NCBI RefSeq assembly: GCF_002102345.1
Contig: NZ_LQPP01000043.1
Coordinates: 62,001-126,000 of the forward strand
Direction of reading: 5' to 3'
Length of the DNA: 64,000 nucleotides
Source: Mycolicibacterium peregrinum
GTDB lineage: Bacteria > Actinomycetota > Actinomycetes > Mycobacteriales > Mycobacteriaceae
Shown here: positions 43,509 through 51,879 of the stretch, piece after piece
Layout of the letters: each line of letters opens with the position of its first letter
How positions within the stretch are numbered: position 1 is the first letter of the stretch
Position numbers and translations under genes: made by a program
Notes under the pieces: model-generated
Databases searched by the model: none
Told to the model about the DNA's origin: nothing
What the model saw: only the letters and a program-made list of their open reading frames with translations

Positions 43509-44411
43509 TCAGAGCCTGTCGAAGCAGGGATCGTCGGCGGGTTTCGGCATCGACGCGTTCTTGGTCGAGAATTTCGCCACCACGCCGCTGTCGGTGACCT
43601 GCACGCTGTCGGCGTGGATCCCCATCGGATAGTTCTCGGTCAGCTGGGCGGTGAACTTGTCCAGGATCGGCTGCAGCGTCTCCCGCGGCCACGACAGCCC
43701 GATCGCGCTCAGGTCGACGATCTGCATCGAGATGCCCTTGTTGACGACCGTGGGCTTGGCGGTGATGGTGCCCAGCAGGCCCTTGAGCTCGATCGTCCCG
43801 TTCGACGGGTTGGTCTTCACATCCGAGATGGCCGAGCCGATGAACGGCAGCTGGACCATGTCGGCCACCGTCTGGCGGATGCCGTCGGTGCCCCAGGTGA
43901 TGTCGGCGACCAGCGATCCGACGGTGCCGCTGGAATCGGCGGTCTCCTGGATGCGCACGTCCTCGATGCCGAGCTTGACCTGCATGCCCTTGGCCTCGCG
44001 GATCTGGTTGCCCGCGGTCTCGATGTTGATGTTGGTGTAGTGGCCGCTCACGTGCTGCATCAGGAACGGCGGCAGCGGGTCGAACGAGGCCTTCGCGCCG
44101 TCCTGCACGATGCATTCGACGATCGAGGCGACGATCTTGTCGGCCCGGCTGCGGGCGTACAGCTCACCGCCGAGCACGCCGGCGGCGACCAGGGCCACCA
44201 CGATCACGAAGACCAGCACCACCGACAACGGATCCGACAGCAGCTTCTTGATCTTCGCCAGGGCCGACGTGCCCTCCGGGCCCTGCGGCTGGGGAGCTGC
44301 AGCTGCCGGTTCGTCGACCTGACCCGGCTGAGCCGACGGGGGCTGCGGAGGCAGCTCCTGGGTAGGCGATGGCGGGGACTGGTCGGTTGGGCGAGCCCAG
44401 GGATCGGTCAC
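43509..44411 (-). CDS. DUF2993-family membrane-anchored lipid-binding protein (LmeA-like, Rv0479c-like)
   Basis: 300 residues. A Pro/Gln-rich cytosolic leader (about 1-55), one membrane helix (LSVVLVFVIVVALVAAGVLGGELYA), then an outside DUF2993 domain of about 215 residues with alternating beta strands. The family includes LmeA, needed for lipomannan elongation in mycobacteria, which binds lipids. Here the long anchored leader is unlike the short signal of LmeA. The start overlaps the stop of the nitrilase-type gene by 4 nt. Confidence 0.82.
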   Translation of the reverse strand: MTDPWARPTDQSPPSPTQELPPQPPSAQPGQVDEPAAAAPQPQGPEGTSALAKIKKLLSDPLSVVLVFVIVVALVAAGVLGGELYARSRADKIVASIVECIVQDGAKASFDPLPPFLMQHVSGHYTNINIETAGNQIREAKGMQVKLGIEDVRIQETADSSGTVGSLVADITWGTDGIRQTVADMVQLPFIGSAISDVKTNPSNGTIELKGLLGTITAKPTVVNKGISMQIVDLSAIGLSWPRETLQPILDKFTAQLTENYPMGIHADSVQVTDSGVVAKFSTKNASMPKPADDPCFDRL

Positions 44412-45223
44412 CCCAGCGATTGTGCCTTACCGAACTGAGCGAACTGTGAGCGGTTCTGCAGCACTGCGATGGTGTCCCGGACCTGGTTGGCGGCATCGAG
44501 GTCGACGTCGAAAACCAGCAACTCCCGCTCGGCCCCGGCCACCGCGAGAACCTCACCGGTGGGGGAGGCGACCACACTGCCACCGACGCCGGTCGGCCCG
44601 ACCTTGGCGATCTCGTCGCCCGGATACGCCTGGTCCACCGCGGCGATGAAGCCGGTGGTGTCCAGCGCCCTTGCCCGGGCCAACAGGGTCCACTGCTCCA
44701 GCTTGCCGGGCCCGGACCCCCATGAGGCATGCACGGTGATCAGCTGGGCGCCGCGGCGGGCCAGCTCCACATAGAGCTCGGGGAACCGGATGTCGTAGCA
44801 GGTGCTCAGGCCGACCGTGACGCCGTCGACCGTGATGGTCACCGGATCGAAACCTGGTGCCACAGTGCGTGATTCGGCGAATCCGAAAGCGTCGTACAGG
44901 TGGATCTTGTGGTAGTGCGCGTCGACGCCGGGGCCCGTCGCGATCAGGGTGTTGGTGACCCGCCCGTCGTCACTGGGGACGAACATCCCGGCCACCACGA
45001 CCACCCCGGCCCGCGCGGCGATCTCGCGCACCGCCGTCGCCCACGGTCCGTCGAGGCTTTCGGCGACGGGGCCCAGCGGCACCCCGAAGCGGCACATCGT
45101 GGCCTCGGGGAACAACACCAACCGGGCGCCGTCCGCGGCGGCGCGGCGGGTGTACTCGTCGACCAGTGCGAGATTCGACGACGGGTCCGTGTCGGTGGCG
45201 ATCTGCGCCAGGGCAATTCGCAT
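44408..45223 (-). CDS. Carbon-nitrogen hydrolase (nitrilase/omega-amidase type, Rv0480c-like)
   Basis: 271 residues. The Glu-Lys-Cys triad is clear: LFPEATM, YHKIHLYDAF and LSTCYDIRFPELYVELA. The family hydrolyses amides or nitriles; close relatives act on deaminated glutathione or 2-oxo acid amides, but the substrate here is unknown. The ATG at 45223 opens with RIALAQIA, the canonical first strand. Co-oriented with its neighbours on both sides in a tightly packed minus-strand cluster. Confidence 0.9.
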   Translation of the reverse strand: MRIALAQIATDTDPSSNLALVDEYTRRAAADGARLVLFPEATMCRFGVPLGPVAESLDGPWATAVREIAARAGVVVVAGMFVPSDDGRVTNTLIATGPGVDAHYHKIHLYDAFGFAESRTVAPGFDPVTITVDGVTVGLSTCYDIRFPELYVELARRGAQLITVHASWGSGPGKLEQWTLLARARALDTTGFIAAVDQAYPGDEIAKVGPTGVGGSVVASPTGEVLAVAGAERELLVFDVDLDAANQVRDTIAVLQNRSQFAQFGKAQSLG

Positions 45224-45228
45224 GCGGT

Positions 45229-46008
45229 TCAGCTTAGTGGCGCGATGGTCGACCAGGGCACCGTCAGCACCCCGTCGCGCAACCGGCGGCGCGGCGCGGC
45301 GACCGGCCATCCCTCGGTGCGCAACAGCTCCACCATGGCCCGCCAGCGCACCCGCGGTCCGAATACGCCGTGCCCGGCCGCGCTGGCCCACGCCCGGTCG
45401 GCGGCGCCGAGCAGCGCGTGGATCGGCTGACCTTCGACGTTGTGGTGGATCAGCACCTTGGGCAGCCGTTCGGCCAGATCCGACGGCCGCTCGATGCTGA
45501 ACGGGTCACACGCCAGGGTCAGGGTCACCGGCCCGTCCGCGTCCAACAGCACCCAGCAGCATCGGCGGCCCAGCTCGTCGCAGGTTCCGTCGACGATCAG
45601 CCCACCGGGCGCGAGCCGGCGCGACATCGTCGCCCAGGCATCCGGTACCGCCTCGACCGGATACTGACGCAGCACGTTGAACGCCCGCACCAGCACCGGG
45701 CGCAGCCCGGCCAACTCGAACCCGCCGAGGGCGAAGTGCACGTCGCTGACCCCGGACATCGCGCGGGCGGTGGCCACCCGTTCCGGGTGGATCTCAAGGC
45801 CGACGACCCGTATGTCGGGACGCACCGACTGCAGCCGCGCGGCCAGCTCGAGCGTGGTCACCGGCAGCGCGCCGTACCCGAGATCGACCACCAGCGGATC
45901 GGTCGCGGCCCGCAACACACTGCGTACTCGCGGCGAGTGCACCAGCCAACGGTCACTGCGGCGCAGCCGGTTGTACCCGGTGGTGCCCCGGGTGACCGCG
46001 CCGACGGG
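45229..46008 (-). CDS. SAM-dependent methyltransferase-like protein, start codon unclear
   Basis: About 260 residues. VVDLGYGALPVTTLELAARL is the SAM-binding strand-loop, VVGLEIHPERVATARAM the acidic second strand, and ALGGFELAGLRP follows. The conserved part seems to begin near 46008 (GAVTRGTTGYNRLRRSDRWLV), directly after the stop of the upstream gene, but no ATG, GTG or TTG is in frame there. The nearest candidates are GTG at 45945 (which would lose 20 residues) or a start deep inside the upstream gene (46179). No counterpart is at this place in M. tuberculosis. Confidence 0.68.
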   Translation of the reverse strand, partial: PVGAVTRGTTGYNRLRRSDRWLVHSPRVRSVLRAATDPLVVDLGYGALPVTTLELAARLQSVRPDIRVVGLEIHPERVATARAMSGVSDVHFALGGFELAGLRPVLVRAFNVLRQYPVEAVPDAWATMSRRLAPGGLIVDGTCDELGRRCCWVLLDADGPVTLTLACDPFSIERPSDLAERLPKVLIHHNVEGQPIHALLGAADRAWASAAGHGVFGPRVRWRAMVELLRTEGWPVAAPRRRLRDGVLTVPWSTIAPLS

Positions 46009-46009
46009 T

Positions 46010-46522
46010 CTAGACGTGCTCGGCGATCCACTCAGCGGTGAACGCCCCCTCGATGGTGAAAACCTCGTTGACGGACTGCAGGACCATGTCTTCGAGCTTG
46101 CCCCCGACCAGGGGCATCGGCACCTTGCACGTGCTGTCGACCTCGAGCCGGCTGCCCGCCGCGGCCCCGGTGAGCACATAGCGGCCGTCGAGCCGGCCCG
46201 GAACGTGTGAAACCGACGCGGCGTAATGGCCTTTCACGCCCTGCGGATCGAAGGGGCCGAAAATCTGTCTGCGAGTGATGGCCATGTCGAGCGGTATCAC
46301 CGATCGCAGGAGGGCGGGCAATTCCTCGCGCGGCAGCACTTGCCGGAACTCGACCTCGATTCCGCTCCCGTCGGAGCTGAACGACGTGATGTCCGATTTC
46401 CCGGGCGTGAGGTCGTCGTAGCGGTCCATCAGGGCCTGCCAGTAATCGCCGTCCGCGAACACGGCGTACATCGTCTCGGCGGGTGCGTCGAAACTCAACG
46501 TCGACTGCCGGCTTCGGCTCAT
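46010..46522 (-). CDS. DUF2505-family protein, copy 1
   Basis: 170 residues, one START/SRPBCC-like helix-grip domain: QSTLSFDAPAETMYAVFADGDYWQALMDRY at the N-terminus and VDSTCKVPMPLVGGKLEDMVLQSV at the C-terminal helix. Such domains bind hydrophobic ligands; the role is unknown. The ATG at 46522 opens the first strand. A sister protein of the same family is encoded just upstream. Confidence 0.8.
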   Translation of the reverse strand: MSRSRQSTLSFDAPAETMYAVFADGDYWQALMDRYDDLTPGKSDITSFSSDGSGIEVEFRQVLPREELPALLRSVIPLDMAITRRQIFGPFDPQGVKGHYAASVSHVPGRLDGRYVLTGAAAGSRLEVDSTCKVPMPLVGGKLEDMVLQSVNEVFTIEGAFTAEWIAEHV

Positions 46523-46545
46523 GGCTACCGACCGTACCGCCGGAT

Positions 46546-47049
46546 TCAGCTGTGATCGGTGATCCACCCCGAGGTGAACCGTTGCTCGGCGGTCAGCAGG
46601 TCGACCAGCTGCGAACCGATGAAACTCTCGATCTTGCCGCCGACCAGCGGCACCCGCACCTCGACCGTGATGTGCACCGACAAGCGGCACCCGCCGCCGG
46701 TCTCCGTGAGTGTCGCGGACCCGGACAGCGACACCGGTGCCCCTGAGATGGAGCCCTGGACCGTGCCACGGGACGCACCGTCACGGATCGGCTGCCAGTG
46801 CTCCTCTCGGCGGATCTTCAGATCGCCGCGGTGAAACTGTGACACCAGCCCGGGCAGTCGGCTTGCGTGCAGGATCTGCGTGGTGACCGCCTTGATGTCG
46901 CCGTCGGACACGGTCAGGGCGTCAAGAGTGGCTTCGTCGGCCCCCGAATCGGCCAGTCGGGCCAACCAATACTGTTCGTCAGCGAATGCCCCGTGGACCT
47001 GTTCGACGCCGGCTTCGTAATCGGTGGCCATGTCGAATGATCGCGGCAT
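46546..47049 (-). CDS. DUF2505-family protein, copy 2 (Rv0481c-like)
   Basis: 167 residues with the same layout as its neighbour (DMATDYEAGVEQVHGAFADEQYWLARL and VEVRVPLVGGKIESFIGSQLVDLL). Its place next to murB and length match Rv0481c (about 174 residues). It diverges from murB; only 26 nt separate the two starts. Likely ligand-binding helix-grip domain of unknown role. Confidence 0.83.
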   Translation of the reverse strand: MPRSFDMATDYEAGVEQVHGAFADEQYWLARLADSGADEATLDALTVSDGDIKAVTTQILHASRLPGLVSQFHRGDLKIRREEHWQPIRDGASRGTVQGSISGAPVSLSGSATLTETGGGCRLSVHITVEVRVPLVGGKIESFIGSQLVDLLTAEQRFTSGWITDHS

Positions 47050-47075
47050 AGCTGGTCAGGCTACCGTTACGGCCC

Positions 47076-48176
47076 GTGGTCAGTTCGTATGTTGCCGGGG
47101 TCGCGGTCGCCGAGTCGGTCGCGCTGGCCCCGCTGACCACGCTGCGCGTCGGTCCGGTGGCTCGCAGGGTGCTGACCTGCACCAGCACCGATCAGCTGAT
47201 CGATGTGCTGCGCGCGGTCGCCGACCCGATCCTGGTGCTGGCCGGCGGATCCAACGTGGTGCTGGCCGACGACCTTTCCGAGACGATGCCCGATCTCACC
47301 GTGGTGCGGGTGGCCAACACCGCGATCACCGTCGAGGGCGACCTGGTGCGGGCCGAGGCCGGTGCCGTGTTCGACGACGTCGTCGTCGCCTCCCTGAATC
47401 ATGGACTGGGCGGCCTCGAATGTCTGTCCGGGATACCGGGATCGGCCGGGGCCACCCCGGTGCAGAACGTGGGTGCCTACGGCGCCGAGGTCGCCGACAC
47501 CATCAGCCGGGTGCGGTTGCTCGACCGGCGCACGGGTGAAGTCCGTTGGGCCGCACCGGAAGAACTGAAGTTCGGCTACCGCACCAGCATCCTCAAACAC
47601 TCCGATGCCGTCATCGTGCTCGAAGTCGAGTTCGCCCTCGATCCGACGGGATGCAGCGCACCGCTGCGGTACCGCGAACTGGCCACCGCGCTGGGAGTCG
47701 AACCCGGGGAGCGGGCCGACCCGATGCGTGTTCGCCAGACCGTGCTGCAGTTGCGTTCCGGCAAAGGGATGGTGCTCGACGGCGATGACCACGACACCTG
47801 GAGCGTCGGGTCGTTCTTCACCAACCCCGTGGTGTCGCAGGCCGAGTTCGAGCGGGTGCAGGCCACGTTCGAGGCGGGCCGGGACGGAGCGGCCGGAGCG
47901 GCCGGAGCGGTGCCGCACTACCCGGCACCCGACGGGGTCAAGCTCGCAGCGGGCTGGCTCGTCGAGCACGCCGGTTTCGGGAAGGGCTACCCCGGTGAGG
48001 GCGCTCCGGCGCGGCTTTCCACCAAGCATGCGCTGGCTCTGACCAATCGTGGCGAGGCGAACACTGCCGATGTGATTGCCCTGGCCAGAGCGGTGCGGGC
48101 GGGTGTTTTGGACCGCTTCGGGATCATGCTGCACCCAGAACCGATTCTGATTGGGTGCGATCTATCAGTACCCTAG
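47076..48176 (+). CDS. murB: UDP-N-acetylenolpyruvoylglucosamine reductase MurB
   Basis: 366 residues. FAD-binding LAGGSNVVLADD, GIPGSAGATPVQNVGAYG, the FGYRTSILKH region and the catalytic Ser in VGSFFTNPVV. It makes UDP-MurNAc with NADPH in the cytosol, the second step of peptidoglycan precursor synthesis. GTG start at 47076. The lprQ gene follows after 6 nt, so wall synthesis and cross-linking genes are co-transcribed. Confidence 0.96.
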   Translation: MVSSYVAGVAVAESVALAPLTTLRVGPVARRVLTCTSTDQLIDVLRAVADPILVLAGGSNVVLADDLSETMPDLTVVRVANTAITVEGDLVRAEAGAVFDDVVVASLNHGLGGLECLSGIPGSAGATPVQNVGAYGAEVADTISRVRLLDRRTGEVRWAAPEELKFGYRTSILKHSDAVIVLEVEFALDPTGCSAPLRYRELATALGVEPGERADPMRVRQTVLQLRSGKGMVLDGDDHDTWSVGSFFTNPVVSQAEFERVQATFEAGRDGAAGAAGAVPHYPAPDGVKLAAGWLVEHAGFGKGYPGEGAPARLSTKHALALTNRGEANTADVIALARAVRAGVLDRFGIMLHPEPILIGCDLSVP

Positions 48177-48182
48177 ATCCAC

Positions 48183-49511
48183 GTGAGCCCTGGCGGTGAT
48201 ATAGAGGCGGATGCGCCGTTGTTCAATCGGCGGCGTGCCCTGACGGTGTTGACCGTCGGAATGGGAGCCGGACTGCTGGCTGCCTGCTCGGGAAAGTCGC
48301 CCGTCTCGGCACCTGAGGCCGCAGGGCCGGTGGCGCCGACGGTGACCTACGAGCCTGCCGCCGACTCCGATGACGTGCTGCCGACGGCGCCGGTCGGTGT
48401 CAAGGTCGAGAACGGCGTGTTCCAGCGCGTCAGCCTGACCAACGCCAACGGCAAGGTCGTCGCGGGCAAATTCAACAGCGACCGCACCGCGTTCACTGTC
48501 ACCGAACCCCTCGGCTACGAATCCACCTACACGTGGGCGGGTGCCGTGGTGGGCCAGGACGGCAAGTCCGAATCCGTGCAGGGCAAGTTCTCCACCGTCG
48601 CCCCGCAGAAACAGGTGAACGGCCAGTTCCAGCTCGCCGACGGCCAGGTCGTCGGCGTGGCCGCGCCGATCATCCTGCAGTTCGACGCCGCGATCGACGA
48701 CAAGTACCGGGCGACCGTCGAAAAAGCTCTTCAGGTCACCACCACCCCGCCCGTCGAGGGCAGCTGGGCGTGGCTGCCCGACGAAGCCGGGGGCTCGCGC
48801 GTGCACTGGCGCACCCGGGAGTACTACCCGGCCGGAACCAAGGTCAGCGTCAAGGCACCGCTGTACGGCGTCAGCTTCGGTGACGGCGCCTACGGTGCGG
48901 CGGACTCGACGCTCGACATCGAGATCGGCCGCCGCCAGGTCGTCAAGGCCGAGGCCTCCAGCCACCGCATCCAGGTGCTCGACGGATCCGGCGCGGTGAT
49001 CATGGACTTCCCGTGCAGCTACGGCGAGGGCGACCTCGACCGCAACGTCACCCGCAGCGGCATCCACGTGGTCACCGAGAAGTACGAGGACTTCTGGATG
49101 ACCAACCCGGCCGCCGGCTACAGCAATGTGCACGAGCGCTTCGCGGTGCGGATCTCCAACAACGGCGAGTTCATCCACTGCAACCCGAACAGCATCGGTT
49201 CGCAGGGCAACACCAACGTGACCAACGGTTGCATCAACCTGAACCTGGAGAACTCACAGCAGTACTTCAACAGCGCGATGTACGGCGACCCCGTCGAGGT
49301 GACCGGGACCCGGATCCAGCTGTCCTACGCCGACGGCGACCTCTGGGACTGGGCGGTCGACTGGAACGAGTGGAAGTCCATGTCTGCGCTGTCCACGCAG
49401 GATTCGCCGTCGAATCTGCCGGCCAGCGCGCCCGCGACGCCGACCGACGCGCCCACCCTGTCCGGTACCCCGACGACCACGACGCCGCCGAAGCCCACAC
49501 CTGGAGGCTAG
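48183..49511 (+). CDS. lprQ: L,D-transpeptidase lipoprotein LprQ (LdtMt5 type)
   Basis: 442 residues. Twin-Arg-like NRRRALTVL then lipobox LLAAC at about residue 38: a lipoprotein. An Ig-like domain (about 60-150) precedes the YkuD catalytic domain. EFIHCNP and VTNGCINL contain the catalytic His and Cys. It forms 3-3 cross-links in peptidoglycan in the periplasm. The C-terminus is a Pro/Thr-rich tail. GTG start at 48183. Orthologous in position to Rv0483. Confidence 0.94.
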   Translation: MSPGGDIEADAPLFNRRRALTVLTVGMGAGLLAACSGKSPVSAPEAAGPVAPTVTYEPAADSDDVLPTAPVGVKVENGVFQRVSLTNANGKVVAGKFNSDRTAFTVTEPLGYESTYTWAGAVVGQDGKSESVQGKFSTVAPQKQVNGQFQLADGQVVGVAAPIILQFDAAIDDKYRATVEKALQVTTTPPVEGSWAWLPDEAGGSRVHWRTREYYPAGTKVSVKAPLYGVSFGDGAYGAADSTLDIEIGRRQVVKAEASSHRIQVLDGSGAVIMDFPCSYGEGDLDRNVTRSGIHVVTEKYEDFWMTNPAAGYSNVHERFAVRISNNGEFIHCNPNSIGSQGNTNVTNGCINLNLENSQQYFNSAMYGDPVEVTGTRIQLSYADGDLWDWAVDWNEWKSMSALSTQDSPSNLPASAPATPTDAPTLSGTPTTTTPPKPTPGG

Positions 49512-49556
49512 TTCCTCCGCGGTGGTTAGGCGCGGTTACTACCTCCGGTTACTGCG

Positions 49557-50321
49557 CTATTCGTTCAACCTCCGGTTGAAGCGCGACCCGGTGGCCCCGC
49601 TCACCTGGTCACGCGGCCGGACCACGATCAGGTCGAGGTCGACGTGAGACGGGCGTGAGGCGACGAAACCGATCACCTCGGCGATGTCCTCGGCCACCAG
49701 CGGGGTAACCCCCTCGTAGACCTTTCCGGCTCGCTCCTCGTCCCCGTCGAAGCGGTTCAGCGAGAAGTCGGTCTGCACCATCCCTGGCGCAACTTCGGTG
49801 AGCCGCACGGGTTTTCCGAGCAACTCGCTGCGCAGGGTGCGGTGCAGGACGCCCTGGGCATGCTTGGCCGAGGTGTAGCCCGCCCCGTTGTCATAGATCT
49901 CGACGGCGGCGATCGAGGTGACGGTGATGATCAGCCCGTCGCCGGAGTCGATGAGCTTGGGCAGCAGCGCACGGGTGACGCGCAGGGTGCCCAGCACGTT
50001 GGACTCCCACATCCAGCGCCAGTGGTCGATCTCGGCGTCGGCTACCGGCTCCAGCCCACGGGCCCCGCCGGCGTTGTTCACCAGCACATCCACCCGGTCC
50101 AGCTGGGCCGCCAGGGCGTCGACCGACGCCTGGTCGGTGACGTCCGCCACAATCGCGGTACCGCCGATCTCGTCGGCCAGCTCCTGGACCCGATCGGCCC
50201 GGCGGGCCGCACAAACCACGTGAAAGCCCAGGGCGGCAAGGGTTCTGGCGGTTGCGGCACCGATCCCGGCGCTGGCGCCGGTGACCACTGCGACCCGTTT
50301 TTCTGACTGTGATGTCGTCAC
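49557..50321 (-). CDS. Short-chain dehydrogenase/reductase (Rv0484c-like)
   Basis: 254 residues. VVTGASAGIGAATARTLA (nucleotide loop), VLVNNAGGARG, the Ser in ITVTSIAAVEIYDNGAGYTSAKHA with Tyr and Lys in YTSAK: complete classical SDR active site. Substrate unknown. The GTG start at 50321 diverges from the poly-cysteine leader and ROK gene; converges on lprQ. Position matches Rv0484c. Confidence 0.9.
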   Translation of the reverse strand: MTTSQSEKRVAVVTGASAGIGAATARTLAALGFHVVCAARRADRVQELADEIGGTAIVADVTDQASVDALAAQLDRVDVLVNNAGGARGLEPVADAEIDHWRWMWESNVLGTLRVTRALLPKLIDSGDGLIITVTSIAAVEIYDNGAGYTSAKHAQGVLHRTLRSELLGKPVRLTEVAPGMVQTDFSLNRFDGDEERAGKVYEGVTPLVAEDIAEVIGFVASRPSHVDLDLIVVRPRDQVSGATGSRFNRRLNE

Positions 50322-50344
50322 ATGACCAACATTAGATGGCGTGC

Positions 50345-50350
50345 TAAGTT
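50345..50350 (+). promoter_or_regulatory. Probable -10 element of a leaderless transcript
   Basis: TAAGTT (TAnnnT form) ends 7 nt before the G of the GTG at 50357. If transcription starts at that G, the hexamer lies at -12 to -7, the normal place for a mycobacterial -10. Confidence 0.55.
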
Positions 50351-50356
50351 CTTCGT

Positions 50357-50425
50357 GTGTCCGGAAACCTCCAGTCCCGCTTCGTGCGGCGTGCGTGTTG
50401 TTGTTGCGCACCCCGCCGCGCCTGA
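50357..50425 (+). CDS. Leader peptide with four consecutive Cys codons, upstream of the ROK-mshA genes
   Basis: A 22-codon frame, GTG to TGA: MSGNLQSRFVRRACCCCAPR plus Arg-Ala. The four Cys codons (TGT TGT TGT TGC) lie at residues 14-17. There is no ribosome site, but a -10-like hexamer ends 7 nt upstream, so the mRNA is probably leaderless. Poly-Cys leaderless leader ORFs have been described in mycobacteria as cysteine-responsive attenuators (recalled). mshA makes mycothiol, a cysteine-containing thiol, so control by cysteine supply is logical. Confidence 0.75.
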   Translation: MSGNLQSRFVRRACCCCAPRRA

Positions 50426-50510
50426 CTGAACCCGGACACCGTTTCACGTCCTGCTGAGTCGCCAGGTGTGGTCTTCACCCACCAGCCGACAACCAGTAAG
50501 GACCATTCAC

Positions 50511-51869
50511 GTGACCACCGCCATCGCCGCTCCCCGCCGCTCTTCCGCCCGTTCCGCTGCCGTCTCTTCGAACGGCGCCGCCACGCGGACCGCCCGGTCG
50601 CTGTCCGCCGCCTCGCGCTACCCGCAGTCGCGGCTGCTGCACATCGTCGCCCCGTCGCTGAAGGTGCCTGACGCCGCCGCGGCCTCGGTTTTCAGCGCCG
50701 TCCGCACCCGCGGGCCCATCGCCCGGGATGCCATCGCGCAGCTCACGCAGCTGAGCATCGCGACCGTCAACCGTCAGGTCACCGCACTGCTCGACGCCGG
50801 AATCCTGCGTGAGCGTGCCGATCTCGCGGTCTCCGGAGCCATCGGACGGCCTCGGGTGCCCGTCGAGGTCAATCACGAGCCCTACCTCACGCTGGGCATC
50901 CACATCGGTGCGCGCACCACCAGCATCGTGGCCACCGACCTGTTCGGTCGCACGCTGGACGTGGTCGAGACGCCGACCCCGTCGGGCCCCCAGTCCGCGG
51001 CGTTGGCCACCTTGGCCGCCAGCGCCCGCCGCTACCTGAGCCGCTGGCACCGTCGTCGCCCGCTGTGGGTCGGCGTCGCCGCAGGTGGCGTCGTCGACAG
51101 CGCCACCGGATACCTCGATCACCCGCGGCTGGGCTGGGCCGATGCCCCGGTGGGCCCGGTGCTCGCCGAAGCGCTGGCGCTGCCCGTGTCGGTGGCCTCA
51201 CATGTCGATGCGATGGCCGGTGCGGAATTGCTGCTCGGGGGACGCCGATCCTCCCCGGAGGCCGCCGGTGCTCCGGCCCGGACCAGCCTCTATGTCTATG
51301 CCCGCGAGACCGTCGGCTACGCGCTCTCGATCGACGGCCGGGTGCACTCTCCGGCCAGCGGTCCCGGCACCATCGCCGGTCTACCTGCGCAGTCCGAATT
51401 GCTGGGTGGCTCAGGGCAATTGGAGTCGACAGTGAGTGACGAGGCCGTGCTCAACGCGGCCCGTAAACTGCGGATCATCCCGGCCGAAGGTCCGTCCTCG
51501 ACGCTGCCCGCGGTGCTTCGCGCGGCCCGGCAGGGCAACGAGAAGGCGGTCGAGCTGCTGGCCGACCGGGCCCGAGTGCTCGGCGAGGCCGTCGCGCTCC
51601 TGCGCGACCTGCTCAACCCCGACGATCTGGTGCTCGGCGGCCAGGCCTTCACCGAATATCCCGAAGGCATGCCCGTCGTGGAGGACGCCGTCACGCGCCG
51701 CTCGGTGCTGGGTCCCCGTGACATCCGGCTGACGGCCTTCGGTAACCGGGTCCAGGAGGCCAGTGCCGGCATCGTTTCGCTGGGCGGTCTCTACGCGGAT
51801 CCGATCGGCGCCATGCGGCGTGCCCAGACCCGCCGGTCGGCGAGTGGGGCCGGCATAGCCGCGGTGTAG
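50511..51869 (+). CDS. ROK-family transcriptional regulator (Rv0485-like)
   Basis: 452 residues. An Ala/Ser/Arg-rich leader of about 45 residues, a winged HTH (GPIARDAIAQLTQLSIATVNRQVTALLDAGIL), then the ROK sugar-kinase-like domain (LGIHIGARTTSIVATDLFG, DPDDLVLGGQAF-like LNPDDLVLGG). The usual ROK zinc/sugar signature is degenerate, so binding of a sugar is uncertain. GTG 50511 has TAAGGA 8 nt upstream. mshA follows after 10 nt. In M. tuberculosis Rv0485 has been linked to control of pe13/ppe18 (recalled). Confidence 0.88.
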   Translation: MTTAIAAPRRSSARSAAVSSNGAATRTARSLSAASRYPQSRLLHIVAPSLKVPDAAAASVFSAVRTRGPIARDAIAQLTQLSIATVNRQVTALLDAGILRERADLAVSGAIGRPRVPVEVNHEPYLTLGIHIGARTTSIVATDLFGRTLDVVETPTPSGPQSAALATLAASARRYLSRWHRRRPLWVGVAAGGVVDSATGYLDHPRLGWADAPVGPVLAEALALPVSVASHVDAMAGAELLLGGRRSSPEAAGAPARTSLYVYARETVGYALSIDGRVHSPASGPGTIAGLPAQSELLGGSGQLESTVSDEAVLNAARKLRIIPAEGPSSTLPAVLRAARQGNEKAVELLADRARVLGEAVALLRDLLNPDDLVLGGQAFTEYPEGMPVVEDAVTRRSVLGPRDIRLTAFGNRVQEASAGIVSLGGLYADPIGAMRRAQTRRSASGAGIAAV

Positions 51870-51879
51870 ACATAGAGGT

